From Candidatus Hydrogenedentota bacterium (lineage in GTDB: Bacteria > Hydrogenedentota > Hydrogenedentia > Hydrogenedentales > CAITNO01), in the NCBI GenBank assembly GCA_029554925.1, contig JAKPUV010000543.1, positions 1-7,272 on the forward strand: a stretch of DNA of 7,272 nucleotides, read 5' to 3'. Position numbers and translations under genes: made by a program. The notes beneath the pieces were generated by a model. It worked only from the letters and a program-made list of their open reading frames with translations. It was not told where the DNA came from and searched no databases. Positions 1 through 7,200 of the stretch are shown here, piece after piece. The stretch's first letter is position 1. The number at the start of each line of letters is the position of its first letter.

Positions 1-1743
1 CGCCGCGGGCGCCGCCTCCGCCGCCGGGGCCGCCACGGGGGCGGCGGGGGGCGTGGGGGGGGCGATCTCGTAGGTGGCGTTGATGCGGCGGATCATCTCA
101 ATCATGCCGGCGTGGACGGCGGGGGCGACGTCGGGGCCGCCGGAGTTCTGTTCGCCGTACTGGGATTTCTCGTAGACATACGGCTTTTCGGTGTCCCACT
201 GGCTCTTGGGGATGATGTAGCCGATCTCGTCGTTGGCGAGGCCGAACAGCAGGGACTGGCGGGCGCGCTTGAGCCCCTCCGACTGGATGGACGGAATCTC
301 CAGGGCGGGCACCTCGAAATCGCGGCCGGGCTTGGCCTCGATGCCGCCGACCACGATTTCGGAGTAGATTTCGCCGGGGGCGGTGGCGACGAGGGCGTCT
401 CCCACGCGCAGGGCGTTGACCTCGGTCTTGGAGTGGCCGCCCCAGTAGTAGCCCTCGTGGATGAACCCGAACATGATGAGCCATTTGAACATGCCGGTCA
501 TGGGGGCCTTGATGGTCTTTCCGGCCACGGCGAGGAAGGGGTTCTCGTTCTTCCAGGCGGCGGGTCCGCGCAGGGCCTCGAGGGCCTTTTCGGCCACGTT
601 GTAGCCGAGGTTTTCGGCCTTCTCGAAGGTGCCCTCCTCGGCGATGCCTGAGCCGTCGCGCTTGGGCACCTCGGCGTGGAGCGGGTTGGCCAGGCCGCCG
701 ATGGGGCCCTGCACGAAGACGCAGGTGCCGCCGAGCCCCTCGACGGGGCGCGGGGCGGGGATGCCCTCCTCGATGCCCAGACGCAGCCAGTTGCAGAAAT
801 CCGAGGTGAGGAAGCCGTTGTCGCCGCCGAGGGCCTCGGGGTGGTTCCCCCAGTTGACCAGGGTGGCGATGGTCTTTTCGGTGCCGCGCACGGTGAAGCG
901 CCACAGGTACGCGTTGTCGTCCAGGGCGTGGGGGCGGCGGGAGTCGTGGTTGAAGGCCTCGCGGGGCAGGAGCTCGGCGGTGGCGCAGGTCATGTCGGCG
1001 GGGCGCAGGCCCGCGACAGCCTCCTCGATGGCCTCCTTGGCCTTCTTCTTGATGGACTCGATGTAGGCCGTGTCGTAGTTCAGCACGGGCACCGCCCCGC
1101 TGAAGATCTCCATCGTGTCGGGCACCTCGTGGCTGTGCGTGGACGAGAAGATGATGTGGTCGACCTTGGCGGCCGGGTTCACGGAATTGCGGATGTCGAT
1201 GTACTCGTTGTGGTAGATGCCGATGGCGTCGATGGAGACGATGACCACGGTCACGCCGTTGTTGCGCAGGGCCAGGGCGCGCACCCACTGCGGGTCGTTG
1301 ATCCCCTTGGCGGGGCGGTTGGAGTTGAACCCGGCCACCCACACGGGGTCGAAGCGGCCGTTCCCGTTGCGGTCCACGTAGGAGTCGCCGGACTGGGCCG
1401 CCTTCGCGGGGTCGTAGAACTTGAACTTCTTGTTCACGACGGCGAAGAGCGCCTTCTGCCAGGGCTTGAGCGTGTCGGGCACGATGTCGTACTGGGTGTT
1501 GTTGTTGCCGTCCACCCAGCTGTCGTACTTCTCGAGGTCGATCGTGATCTCGCGCTTGGCGACCCCCGCCTGGATGGGTCCGGCGGGCTCGGAGGGCTGC
1601 CCGGCGGGAAGGGTGAAATCGAGGGTGTAGCCGTGGTGCGGCCCCCGGCGCAGGGAGTAATACCACAGGCCGATGAGGACCACGAGGAGAACCAGCGCGG
1701 TGATGATCTTGTGGCGGCGGATGAAGGCGTCTTCTGAGAACAT
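1..1743 (-). CDS. Membrane-anchored neutral/alkaline ceramidase-family protein (3' end beyond the window)
   Basis: 581 codons are open from the ATG at 1743 to the window edge; no stop is reached. Residues 1-12 are short and basic, and 13-29 form one hydrophobic helix, so the protein is probably a signal-anchored enzyme facing outward. The rest resembles the neutral/alkaline non-lysosomal ceramidase family (PF04734 type), zinc amidases that in characterised members split ceramide into sphingosine and fatty acid. Family landmarks visible are T-H203-S-H205, N-W-G-N-H301-P, A-P-G-E458 and N-D-x-x-G-Y509; these correspond to the His, His, Glu and Tyr that hold zinc in the Pseudomonas enzyme. The segment around 343-354 (VFVQGPIGGLANP) sits where that enzyme has the GDVSPN serine motif, and no serine is seen, so ceramide hydrolysis is doubtful. 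Two DxNxN-type acidic loops lie at 78-86 and 124-132. The visible end is a Pro/Ala-rich tail (561-581). The start is supported by GGAG 7 nt upstream. Family assignment is fairly sure; substrate is unknown. Confidence 0.85.
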   Translation of the reverse strand, partial: MFSEDAFIRRHKIITALVLLVVLIGLWYYSLRRGPHHGYTLDFTLPAGQPSEPAGPIQAGVAKREITIDLEKYDSWVDGNNNTQYDIVPDTLKPWQKALFAVVNKKFKFYDPAKAAQSGDSYVDRNGNGRFDPVWVAGFNSNRPAKGINDPQWVRALALRNNGVTVVIVSIDAIGIYHNEYIDIRNSVNPAAKVDHIIFSSTHSHEVPDTMEIFSGAVPVLNYDTAYIESIKKKAKEAIEEAVAGLRPADMTCATAELLPREAFNHDSRRPHALDDNAYLWRFTVRGTEKTIATLVNWGNHPEALGGDNGFLTSDFCNWLRLGIEEGIPAPRPVEGLGGTCVFVQGPIGGLANPLHAEVPKRDGSGIAEEGTFEKAENLGYNVAEKALEALRGPAAWKNENPFLAVAGKTIKAPMTGMFKWLIMFGFIHEGYYWGGHSKTEVNALRVGDALVATAPGEIYSEIVVGGIEAKPGRDFEVPALEIPSIQSEGLKRARQSLLFGLANDEIGYIIPKSQWDTEKPYVYEKSQYGEQNSGGPDVAPAVHAGMIEMIRRINATYEIAPPTPPAAPVAAPAAEAAPAA

Positions 1744-1750
1744 GGGCTTG

Positions 1751-1754
1751 CTCC
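1751..1754 (-). promoter_or_regulatory. Ribosome binding site of the ceramidase-family gene
   Basis: GGAG lies 7 nt before the ATG at 1743. A second ATG overlaps this site (1757-1755) in another reading frame; it opens a shadow frame and is not the start, because the protein read from 1743 has a membrane anchor and the family motifs. Confidence 0.7.
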
Positions 1755-1763
1755 ATTGGGCCG

Positions 1764-1776
1764 CGGACGGCGTCCG
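1764..1776 (-). repeat. Short palindrome in the leader of the ceramidase-family gene
   Basis: CGGACG and CGTCCG form a 13-nt hyphenated palindrome around a central G. In the minus-strand transcript it could fold as a 5-bp GC stem with a 3-nt loop, ending about 9 nt before the GGAG ribosome binding site. It may affect translation initiation, but a palindrome this short also arises by chance in such GC-rich DNA. Confidence 0.3.
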
Positions 1777-1839
1777 TCCGGCGGGGGTGACGGGATGACG
1801 GGGAGGCGGGGCGCTGCGCGCGCGGCGGCGGCTGGAAAC

Positions 1840-1873
1840 CCGCCAAAAACGGCGTTCCCGGACTGTTTGGCGG
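1840..1873. repeat. Inverted repeat (8-bp arms) at the predicted transcription start
   Basis: CCGCCAAA at 1840-1847 is the exact reverse complement of TTTGGCGG at 1866-1873, with 18 nt between. The right arm directly abuts the TATAAT element on the minus strand, so the predicted start of transcription (about 1867) falls inside the repeat. It could be a repressor operator or a hairpin at the 5' end of the leader. No factor can be named from the sequence. Confidence 0.5.
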
Positions 1874-1882
1874 ATTATAGCA
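1874..1882 (-). promoter_or_regulatory. Extended -10 promoter for the ceramidase-family gene
   Basis: On the minus strand this reads TGCTATAAT, an exact extended -10 element (TGn plus consensus TATAAT). The -35 region is weak: ATGACG at 1903-1898 matches TTGACA at four of six positions with an 18-nt spacer. Extended -10 promoters need little from the -35. The predicted leader is about 125 nt. This suggests that the ceramidase-family gene is transcribed independently of the coiled-coil gene upstream of it. Confidence 0.6.
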
Positions 1883-1900
1883 CGCCCGGCGGCCGGGCGT
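1882..1900. repeat. GC-rich inverted repeat downstream of the coiled-coil gene
   Basis: ACGCCCGG (1882-1889) and CCGGGCGT (1893-1900) are perfect 8-bp arms around a 3-nt loop. It begins 6 nt past the minus-strand stop codon of the coiled-coil gene and fills the spacer of the extended -10 promoter. It would form a stable RNA hairpin and may end or protect the upstream transcript. It is not a classic intrinsic terminator, since no T-run follows. It could instead be an operator. Confidence 0.55.
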
Positions 1901-1906
1901 CATGCG

Positions 1907-3697
1907 TCAGGTGGCGTTGCGCGAGGTAACGGTCTTGCCGGAGTAGTACTTGGCGAGCACCCGGTCTATGGCGCTGTTGGTGGCGACCGCCGCCTCGATG
2001 TACGCGCCGGTGGCGTGCTGCAGATCCTCCAGGGCGATCAGGTCTAGGGGGTTCGCCATGGCCACGGTGAGCGTGCCGCCCTCAAAGACCAGGGGCACGC
2101 AACGGTGCTTGACCGCCACGTTCTGCGGCACCATCCGCATGGCGTCGGGGGTCATCTCGCGCTCCAGATTGTCCACATAGCGGGTGCGCAACTGCGCGGC
2201 GAGGGTGGCGCCGACCGCCTCCTCGGTGGTGTAGCCCTGCTCGACCACGATGGCGCCCAGGCGGCGCTTGGGGTCGGCGGCCTGAAGCCGTATGGCTTCC
2301 TCCAATTGCGCCTGGGTGATGATGTCCGCCTCCACCAGAATCTCCCCGAGCTGCTTGCGCGCGGCGCGCGGGCGGCGGCCCCTTCCGCCCTCGGCGCGGC
2401 CCCTGGGTTCCGCCGGCAGGGTCGGCAGGTCAAGGTCGGCCGGCAGACGGTCTCCGCCGAGGTCGGGGGACAGCGGCGGCAGGTCAAGGTCGTCGGAGAC
2501 AAAGGCCGAGCCGCCGGCGGACAGGCTTTCGAAGGGGGCCGATATCTGGTCTTCCAGGGGCGTGGATCCGGCGTGGCGGTCGTGGCGGGGCACCGTCGGG
2601 CGCGCGGGCTTGTGCGCCTCAAGCTGCGCCCGCAGCCGCAGCACCCGCGTGCGCTCCACCTCCAGCTCCGCCTCCAACTTGGCGATCCGGGTCCGGGATT
2701 CGGCGGCCTCGGACACGTGCAGGTTGAGCCCCTCCACCTGCCCAAGCAGCATCTTCTTCTCCAGCTCCAGTTTGGCGAGGTTTTCCTCCCGCGCCTCAAG
2801 ACGCGCCGCCAGGGCGCCCAGTTCCGCCTCGAGCGCCGCCGCCCGCTCCTGCGCGGACCGGAGCGCGTCGTCGCCCGACGGGGCCCCGGCCAGGGCCGAC
2901 TCCAGCTCCGCGATGCGCGCGTTCTGCGCCGCCGCCGACTCCGCGGCGGCCCGCTCCAGTTCGGCGGCCCGCTCCTGCGCCTGGACCGTCTCCGCGCGCG
3001 CCGACTCGGCGGCCGCGGCCGCCTCCGCCAGGGACGCCCGCAGGGTCTCGGCCTCCCGCGCGGCCTCCTCGGACGCCGCGCGGAGCGCCGCCGTCCTCTG
3101 CTCCAGCGGCGAAAGCTCGGCGAGGCGCGCCTGCGCCGCCGCCAGGGTCTCATAAAGGGTGGCTGTTTCGGCGTTTTCGGAGCGGCTTGCCTCCAGTTCC
3201 GCGCGCAGGGCGTCCGCCTCGGCCGCCGCCGCCTCAAGCTCGGAAATCCGGGACTGCAGCCCCTCCGCCTCGCGCAGTTTGCCCTCCAGCTCCGCAAGCC
3301 GGCCGCGCAGGCCGTCCAACTCGTCCAGATCGGCGTTCTGCTGGATCACCGTGGCGCGGAGCGTGTCCAGTTCCGCAAGCTGCCCGTCCTTCTCCGCCGC
3401 CGCCGCCCGCAGGGCGTCCAGTTCCGCCCGGAGCCCCTCCAGCGCCGCCGCGGTCTCCGCCGCAGCGCCGCGCGCCCCGTCAAGTTCCGCCACCAGCCGG
3501 TCACGTTCCCCGGTCAGCGCGGCCAGCGCCTCCGGGTCCGCCGCGGCATCCCGCCGCCCGGCCGCCAGCCGGCCGGCCTGCGCGCGCAGGGTGCGCACCT
3601 GCTCTTCCAGGGAAGTGAGGGCGGAGGAGGACCACTCGTCCAGCTGGCGCTGTTCTTGGGTCAACTCCTCGATGAGGGTGCGAATATCGGATTCCAT
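1907..3697 (-). CDS. Coiled-coil protein with C-terminal MshEN/GspE-N (type II secretion ATPase N-terminal) domain
   Basis: 596 aa from the ATG at 3697, chosen because AGGTGG lies 4 nt upstream; an in-frame GTG at 3712 would add only five residues and would overlap that site. Residues about 5-361 are a long Ala/Glu/Leu/Arg-rich coiled coil. Residues 362-447 are a Pro-rich, probably disordered linker with two DLDLP motifs. Residues 448-596 match the N-terminal domain of GspE/PilB/MshE ATPases (PF05157 type): two 24-residue modules of the RLGxxLxxxG...L...L..Q kind (449-472 and 479-502), then the VPLVFEGGTLTVAMANP stretch and a C-terminal helix near KYY. No Walker A or B ATPase domain is present. 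In MshE this domain binds cyclic di-GMP; here the first module has Q449 for Arg and D458 for Gly, so binding is uncertain. No signal peptide or membrane segment is seen, so it is probably cytoplasmic. A scaffold or adaptor for secretion, pili or motility is inferred. Confidence 0.88.
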   Translation of the reverse strand: MESDIRTLIEELTQEQRQLDEWSSSALTSLEEQVRTLRAQAGRLAAGRRDAAADPEALAALTGERDRLVAELDGARGAAAETAAALEGLRAELDALRAAAAEKDGQLAELDTLRATVIQQNADLDELDGLRGRLAELEGKLREAEGLQSRISELEAAAAEADALRAELEASRSENAETATLYETLAAAQARLAELSPLEQRTAALRAASEEAAREAETLRASLAEAAAAAESARAETVQAQERAAELERAAAESAAAQNARIAELESALAGAPSGDDALRSAQERAAALEAELGALAARLEAREENLAKLELEKKMLLGQVEGLNLHVSEAAESRTRIAKLEAELEVERTRVLRLRAQLEAHKPARPTVPRHDRHAGSTPLEDQISAPFESLSAGGSAFVSDDLDLPPLSPDLGGDRLPADLDLPTLPAEPRGRAEGGRGRRPRAARKQLGEILVEADIITQAQLEEAIRLQAADPKRRLGAIVVEQGYTTEEAVGATLAAQLRTRYVDNLEREMTPDAMRMVPQNVAVKHRCVPLVFEGGTLTVAMANPLDLIALEDLQHATGAYIEAAVATNSAIDRVLAKYYSGKTVTSRNAT

Positions 3698-3701
3698 ACG
3701 A

Positions 3702-3707
3702 CCACCT
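3702..3707 (-). promoter_or_regulatory. Ribosome binding site deciding the start of the coiled-coil gene
   Basis: AGGTGG on the minus strand ends 4 nt before the ATG at 3697; its AGGTG core fits the 3' end of 16S rRNA. It lies within the five codons that a GTG start at 3712 would translate, which favours the ATG. Confidence 0.6.
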
Positions 3708-3773
3708 TTCACCCCAGGCTACACCCAAACGCAACCACCCGTGCTCCTTGCGCTTAGTACGCACCTTGTCAAG

Positions 3774-3802
3774 ATTATAGTGCCTTTGGCCCGTTTCTGC
3801 AA
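3774..3802 (-). promoter_or_regulatory. Sigma-70-type promoter for the coiled-coil gene
   Basis: On the minus strand TTGCAG (3802-3797) is followed, after 17 nt, by consensus TATAAT (3779-3774). A run of seven A residues (3812-3806) just upstream of the -35 resembles an UP element. The predicted start near 3767 gives a leader of about 70 nt. The octamer CTATAATC is shared with the promoter at 1874-1882. Confidence 0.6.
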
Positions 3803-3812
3803 GTGTTTTTTT

Positions 3813-3863
3813 GGTGCCGGCGCGTTTTTCCCCGGCGGGGCCCTCCGGTATACTGGCGGCACC
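3813..3863. repeat. Nested inverted repeats around the plus-strand promoter
   Basis: GGTGCCG (3813-3819) and CGGCACC (3857-3863) are 7-bp inverted arms that enclose the plus-strand -10 element. Inside them CCCC-GGC-GGGG (3830-3840) forms a second small palindrome in the promoter spacer. The arrangement is operator-like, but the arms are short and the region is GC-rich, so chance is possible. Confidence 0.3.
3826..3854 (+). promoter_or_regulatory. Probable promoter of the ABM-protein / secreted-fusion operon
   Basis: TATACT at 3849-3854 matches the -10 consensus at five of six positions and lies 32 nt before the ATG at 3887. The -35 at 17-nt spacing is poor (TTTTCC, 3826-3831), so the promoter may be weak or need an activator. 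It diverges from the minus-strand promoter centred near 3788. Confidence 0.45.
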
Positions 3864-3871
3864 GTGAACCC

Positions 3872-3881
3872 AGAAGGAGGT
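3872..3881 (+). promoter_or_regulatory. Strong ribosome binding site of the ABM gene
   Basis: AGAAGGAGGT is a near-perfect Shine-Dalgarno sequence 5 nt before the ATG at 3887. It fixes this start against upstream in-frame codons that would add 28 residues unlike the family. Confidence 0.85.
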
Positions 3882-3886
3882 CCGAC

Positions 3887-4177
3887 ATGCTGGAAGTGCT
3901 GGTGTATGTGCGGGTGAAGCCGGGATGTGCGGGGGCCTTCCGCGCGGCATCGCTGGAAAACGCCCGAAACAGCCGGAAAGAGCCGGGCGTCTACCGCTTC
4001 GATGTGCTTCAGGAGACGGAAGATCCGGAGCGCTTTGTGCTCGTGGAGGGCTACCGGACCCCGGAGGCCGCCGCCGCCCACAAGGAAACCGCCCATTACG
4101 CGAAATGGCGCGACACGGTGGCGGACATGATGGCCGAACCCCGCCGCGGGGTGAAACACACCCCCTGCGCGGAGTAG
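3887..4177 (+). CDS. ABM-domain protein (antibiotic biosynthesis monooxygenase superfamily, LsrG/YgiN-like)
   Basis: 96 aa, the usual length of a single-domain ABM protein (PF03992 type), a ferredoxin-like fold that normally dimerises. The opening strand is [13 protein letters not shown]; then come [11 protein letters not shown] (24-34), YRFDVLQ (36-42), [20 protein letters not shown] (49-68), H70-Y71-xx-W and MMAEPR (81-86). This order of motifs is typical of the LsrG/YgiN branch, whose members include quinol monooxygenases (YgiN) and the isomerase of phosphorylated AI-2 breakdown (LsrG). No lsr genes lie nearby, so neither role can be assigned. No signal peptide is seen, so it is cytoplasmic. 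It is first in a likely operon: the secreted fusion gene starts 28 nt after its stop. It may handle an aromatic or reactive carbonyl product made by that pathway; this is inference. The family is secure, the substrate unknown. Confidence 0.88.
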   Translation: MLEVLVYVRVKPGCAGAFRAASLENARNSRKEPGVYRFDVLQETEDPERFVLVEGYRTPEAAAAHKETAHYAKWRDTVADMMAEPRRGVKHTPCAE

Positions 4178-4191
4178 GGTGGACGCCGGAA

Positions 4192-4197
4192 GAGGAG
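4192..4197 (+). promoter_or_regulatory. Ribosome binding site for the TTG start of the secreted fusion
   Basis: GAGGAG lies 8 nt before the TTG at 4206. It decides the start: a GTG in frame at 4179 has only GGAG 4 nt upstream, and using it would lengthen the signal peptide n-region by nine residues. The first in-frame ATG (4422) would remove the signal peptide. Confidence 0.65.
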
Positions 4198-4205
4198 AGA
4201 GTCCC

Positions 4206-7200
4206 TTGAATAGCATCCTCAGACAGGGGGGGCTGGTCACCGCCGCCTTCCTGGCCTTTACGACCATTCTCGCGACCGGCGCGGCCGCCCAACCCCAGGG
4301 AAGAGCCTGGGCGGAGCGGTACGCCTGGGCGCCCCTGCCGTGGGGGGCGACAGCCGAAGCCCCCGCGCCGCCGGCGCGGCTGCCGGTGCTGCGGTTGCCG
4401 GAAGGGGACGGCACGCCCCGCATGGTGCGGGTGTCTGTGCCCTTTGCGCCCGGGGCGCTGCCGCAGGGACGGGGCCTGTCGGTCCACACGGGCGACGGCC
4501 TGGTCTCCGCCGACGTCCGCGTGCTGACCACCCATCCGGAGCCGGGCCGTTCGGTGCGCCGCGCGCTGGTCACGTTTCCGTGGAATCCCCCGGCGGTTCC
4601 GCGCGGTGTATTTTCCGCCACGGCCACCCTGTCTCTGACAGACGGGCCGGTACTGCCGGACCCGGCGCTGGCCGACGGGCCGTTTTCGGGCACCCTCGGG
4701 GATTTCGGGCTGGAAGTGGACGCCGCCGGGGTCCGGCTGCTGAAGGGCGGCGCGACGTGGATCACAGCGGTTCCGATTGCGCCCGATCTGACGGACGGCG
4801 TGACGCCTGTCACGGAAATTGTGGAGCGGGGCCGGCATTTCCTGTGGGTGCGGGTGTTCTTTCCCGACGCGGCGTGGCCGCGCATTGTGGAGGCGCGGCT
4901 GGACGCGCAGGGCCGCGCGGCGCTGCGCCTGCACGTGCAGCGGGTCGCCGCGGACGACAGCCACGCCCCGGACCTCGGGTGGCGCGTGACCGGGCCGGGA
5001 AGCCCGGACGCGGACACAACGCATGAGTTCTCTTCCGGCGAACCCTTCCCCGCCGGGACGGCGCTTCCGCTGGGGTTTCCGGACGCCGCGTTCCTGCGGC
5101 GGGGCGCGGTGCGCATCCAGCCCGCCGGAGCGGGCGGATTTGTGGCGGCGTATCTGCGCTGTACCGCAGCGGAGCAGGTGCCCATGCAGGGCATGGCCTG
5201 GCGGACTGCCACCATCGCCATCGGCCACGACCCCGCCGCTTGGAACGACCAACTTGAACTGCGCCCGGCGGGGATCGCCGCCGCGCCGGAGGCCTTCGAC
5301 GCCGTGTACGCCTGCGGCGTGTCGCCCGTGCTGCCGCCGGAATTCGAGGCCGCCCGCCGCTTCCACCAGAACGCCATGGCCGGCGCCTGTTCCGGCGGCG
5401 ACGACTTCGGAAACGTCTGTGTCATGCCCGCCGCGGGCGTTTTCGGCATGAACCGCCTGAACCACTGCCCGGCCATCTTCGAGGAGGCGTACCGGTCGGG
5501 GGACGCGCGCCTGCGGCGCACGGCGCTGCGCTGGTGCGCCAATTTCCACGACCTCACCGTATGGTGGGGCGACCTGCCCGGGGGGCACTTCGGCGGCACA
5601 CGGTACAACAACGCCGCCGCCAACGGAGACAAGACGCACGAGGGCGATCCCTCGTTCATGTGGCGGTCGAACGACGCGGTGCATTTCTGCACCAAGGGCT
5701 ATGACTCGTTCCTGTACGCGTGGGAGGAGACGGGCGACCCGCGCATGGCCGCCGCGCTCCGCCACCAGACGGCCTACGCGGAGAAAATGGTCCACACCGA
5801 CCAGGGCGAGTGCCGGAACATCGGCGACGCGCTGGACTTTCTGCGCCTGCACCGGTTCACGGGCCACGGCCCCTGGCTGGAGGCGGCCCTGCGCCTCTTC
5901 CGGGAACTGCGCACAAAACTCGGCGACGACCACCTCTTCAGCCAGGGCGGGCAGCCCATCGAGGCCGATCCGCCGTTCATTGACGATGACGCCATGGGAG
6001 GGAAACACCCCTTCGGAAAACCGTACATCATGGGCTACGCCCTCCAGGGCCTGCCCGCGCTGTCGGAGCTTTTCCCCGACGAGCCGCGGCTGCGGGAGAC
6101 GGTGGCCGCCGTGGCGGCCTTCCAGGCGGGGGCGCAGGACCCCACCGGCGGATGGCGCTACCCGCACCCGCGCTCGAGCTCGCTCTTCCTCTCGCAGAGC
6201 GTCGAGCACGCCGCGCAGCTGGTCCGCGCCGCCGCCGCAATGGAGCGGCGGGGGGAGGACATCGCCCCGCTCCTGGACGCCGTGGAGCGCACCCTGCGCG
6301 CCCGCGTTCTCGGCCTGAAAAAGACGGGGGCGTTCCTCGGCGGCGTGACGGGGTGGGAAAAGACCACCGGCGCGTTGAAGGAGGGCCAGACGCTCCACGA
6401 CCTCTACGCGAAACCCGCGGACCGCGACCCGGCGCGCGACTACACCGGGGGCGCCGTCTCCGCCGGGGCCGCGCCGCCGGAGGGCGTGGTCTATTTCTCC
6501 GAGGTGCTGGACTTCTACGCCGCGCGGCGCGACCCCGCGCGCCTGCTGGAGGCGGGGCCGGAACTGGCCGCCGTGCTCGCGCGCGCGCCGGAGATCGCGC
6601 CCTGGACGGAGACCGCGCCGAAGGACTTCCGCCGCGCGCCAGAAACTGCGGTGAAAGGCTTCGGCGTGGAAAACGGCCTGCCGGTCTTTTTCCGGGAGCG
6701 CCTCGCGGAACTGCGGACCTTCCCGATGGCCCTGACGCCGGAGGAGGCCGCCGCGCCGGAACGGCTGGACGCCTGGCGCAAACGCGGCCGGGAAAGGGTG
6801 CTGGCATGCCTCGGCACGCCGCCGCCCGCGCCCGCGTCCTTCGACCCCGTCACCGTGGCGGAGGAGGACCGGGGCGCGTACACGGCGCGGCGGATCGTGT
6901 TCAGCGTCTCCGCGTGGGAGCGCGCGCCCGCGCTGCTGCTCACGCCCAAGGGCGCGGGGCCCTTCCCCGCCGTGCTCGCCCTCCACGACCACGGCGCGCA
7001 TTTCTCCATCGGCAAGGAGAAGGTGGTGCGTCCCCTCGCGGGCGACAAAGCCTTCCTGGCGGCCGCGGAGGACTGGGTGCGCCAGTGCTACGGCGGCCGT
7101 TTCTTCGGTGATGAGCTGGCGAAACGGGGGTATGTGGTCCTCGCCGTGGACGCCCTGTACTGGGGCGAGCGCGGACGCCGCGAGGGCGTGTCCTACGAGG

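Noticed and set aside
676..1737. 353-codon plus-strand frame opposite the ceramidase-family gene
   Set aside because: Its Val/Gly/Asp/His-rich product is the usual antisense reading of GC-ending codons, and the minus strand there encodes conserved family motifs.
1882..1900. Intrinsic terminator for the coiled-coil gene
   Set aside because: The hairpin is strong but is followed by GCTATAATCC rather than a T-run, so I recorded it as an inverted repeat.
98..1903. Long minus-strand frame overlapping the ceramidase-family gene
   Set aside because: It is a frame-shifted shadow: its product is a low-complexity Arg/Pro/His/Gly-rich chain, whereas the overlapping frame from 1743 shows a membrane anchor and family motifs.
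3717..3746. Nine-codon leader ORF (GTG start after AAGGAG) upstream of the coiled-coil gene
   Set aside because: It would read VVAFGCSLG-stop in the leader, but nothing beyond a chance Shine-Dalgarno match supports it.
2105..3757. 550-codon plus-strand frame opposite the coiled-coil gene
   Set aside because: It is a mirror of the Ala/Glu/Leu coiled-coil codons, giving an Arg/Gly/Leu-rich chain with no domain and no ribosome binding site noticed.
3806..3829. T7 and T5 runs as a plus-strand terminator
   Set aside because: No plus-strand gene ends upstream and no stable stem precedes the runs; the T7 run reads better as an A-tract upstream of the minus-strand promoter.
3501..7001. 1166-codon minus-strand open frame
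   Set aside because: It is antisense to the secreted fusion and the ABM gene and crosses the promoter region and the 5' end of the coiled-coil gene. Its Arg/Gly/Pro/Ala-rich product has no recognisable domain; it is open because stop codons are rare in antisense of GC-rich genes.
6152..7111. 319-codon plus-strand frame inside the secreted fusion
   Set aside because: It lies in another frame of the fusion gene and its product is a low-complexity Arg/Gly/Ala chain; the fusion frame continues unbroken through it with alpha/beta-hydrolase motifs.
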